From assembly GCA_910585055.1 (NCBI GenBank), contig CAJUBY010000014.1:16384-40534 (forward strand): a stretch of DNA of 24,151 bases. Reading direction: 5' to 3'. Shown piece after piece: positions 23,249 to 24,151 of this stretch. The notes beneath the pieces are model-generated. The model had not been told where the DNA came from. It did not search any database and saw only the letters and a list, made by a program, of their open reading frames with translations. Position 1 is the stretch's first letter. Each line of letters opens with the position of its first letter. The position numbers and the translations under genes were made by a program. This DNA is from an uncultured Christensenella sp. Lineage in GTDB: Bacteria; Bacillota; Clostridia; Christensenellales; Pumilibacteraceae.

Positions 23249-24151
23249 TTATTCGTCGCCCATTATTCCTGCCACAAACGCTTGCGAATCGAAATCTTCG
23301 AGATCGTCTATACCCTCGCCCACTCCGACGTACACGACAGGGACAGACAGCTCTCCCGCAATGGCAAGCACGACTCCGCCTTTTGCCGTACCGTCCAGTT
23401 TGGTAAGTATTATACCGTCGATATCTATCGCTTCGTTGAAAATATCCACCTGCGAAATTGCGTTTTGACCCGTCGTCGCATCGAGAACAATATAATTCAA
23501 TACCGTCGCATCGGGCAATTCGCGTCCTATAACACGGGATATCTTTTTAAGCTCCTCCATAAGATTTTTTTTGTTATGAAGTCTGCCTGCCGTGTCTATG
23601 AGCAATACGTCGCCGTTTTTGCTTTTTACGCTCTGCGCCGCATCGAATACGACCGCAGCCGGATCCGCCCCTTCGGAATGCTTTATTATTCGCACTCCGG
23701 CGCGTTCCGCCCAAACAGACAACTGATCGGCAGCGGCGGCGCGGAATGTATCGGCGGCGGCGATAGTCACCGATCTGCCCTGAGATTTAAACTTTTTAGC
23801 AAGTTTTCCGACAGCCGTCGTTTTACCGACGCCGTTTACTCCGGACAGCATTATGACCAACGGAAAACCGTACTCGGGTTTTTCGTTTTCGTCCAGCAGT
23901 TCGACGAGTATATCCTTTAGCAGATCTCTTACGGCAGCGGTATCGCGTACGCGGTTCCTGTCGATCTCGTCCTTGAGCCTTTCCATAATATTATCGGTCG
24001 TTTCTGCGCCGATATCGGAAGTAAGCAATGTTTCTTCCAATTCGTCGTAAAAAGAATCGTTTAGTACACCGCCGGTAAACAGCTTGTTAAGCTTATACGA
24101 TATCGCTTCTTTTGTGCGTTTAAGCCCGTTTTTGATTTTAGAGAAAATTCC
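23249..24151 (-). CDS. ftsY: Signal recognition particle receptor FtsY (start just outside window)
   Basis: GTPase receptor of SRP at the membrane. The frame is open to the window edge with 300 visible residues. The edge reads GIFSKIKNGLKRTKEAISYK, the usual FtsY N-domain opening after the initiator Met, so perhaps only one codon is missing. The G domain has GVNGVGKTTAVGKLA, then DTAGRLHNKKNL and TKLDGTAKGGVVL, and the protein ends FVAGIMGDE. This is a short NG-only FtsY without an acidic A domain. Its place before ylxM-ffh matches smc-ftsY-ylxM-ffh in Firmicutes; smc would lie beyond the edge. Confidence 0.96.
   Translation of the reverse strand, partial: GIFSKIKNGLKRTKEAISYKLNKLFTGGVLNDSFYDELEETLLTSDIGAETTDNIMERLKDEIDRNRVRDTAAVRDLLKDILVELLDENEKPEYGFPLVIMLSGVNGVGKTTAVGKLAKKFKSQGRSVTIAAADTFRAAAADQLSVWAERAGVRIIKHSEGADPAAVVFDAAQSVKSKNGDVLLIDTAGRLHNKKNLMEELKKISRVIGRELPDATVLNYIVLDATTGQNAISQVDIFNEAIDIDGIILTKLDGTAKGGVVLAIAGELSVPVVYVGVGEGIDDLEDFDSQAFVAGIMGDE

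Overview
The window is a gene-dense stretch of a low-to-mid GC bacterial chromosome. All 30 genes I can support lie on the minus strand, so transcription runs from position 24151 towards position 1. The gene set and order point to Bacillota (Firmicutes), most likely class Clostridia: ftsY-ylxM-ffh-rpsP-khpA-rimM-trmD-rbgA-rnhB-yraN, an F-type atp operon, a rsmD-coaD pair followed by a DivIVA-like coiled-coil gene, pcrA-ligA, and yicC-gmk-rpoZ-coaBC. Ribosome binding sites of the GGAGG type and sigma-A-like promoters agree with this. I cannot name the genus. No tRNA, rRNA, CRISPR array, insertion sequence or prophage gene is visible, and no gene-free stretch exceeds about 110 bases.

Layout in the direction of transcription. 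Block 1 (24151-17819) is protein targeting, ribosome maturation and RNA processing. It holds FtsY (its start lies just outside the window), then YlxM, Ffh, S16, KhpA, RimM, TrmD, RbgA, RNase HII and a YraN endonuclease-fold protein. A sigma-A promoter sits in front of ylxM, with a 10-bp perfect dyad directly downstream of its -10 box. The L19 gene (rplS), usually found between trmD and rbgA, is absent: those two genes overlap by one base. Block 2 (17708-11727) encodes the F1Fo ATP synthase as atpB-E-F-(H'A)-G-D-C. Block 3 (11691-7633) holds alanine racemase, 5-formyl-THF cyclo-ligase, RsmD, CoaD, a DivIVA-like coiled-coil protein and DAHP synthase, probably read through from the atp operon. 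Block 4 (7525-1) has an extended -10 promoter, a small unknown protein, PcrA and LigA, then a near-consensus promoter buried in the end of ligA that drives yicC-gmk-rpoZ-coaBC. CoaBC runs off the left edge.

The most remarkable feature is in the atp operon. There is no separate delta (atpH) gene. Instead the alpha subunit carries a roughly 75-residue N-terminal extension that resembles the C-terminal, b-binding domain of delta, joined by a basic linker. The delta N-terminal domain, which normally grips the alpha N-termini, is missing. The junction with atpF is a clean TGATG stop/start overlap, so this looks like a true rearranged stator rather than a damaged operon. Since F1 has three alpha chains, the fusion implies three delta C-domains per enzyme, which is structurally puzzling.
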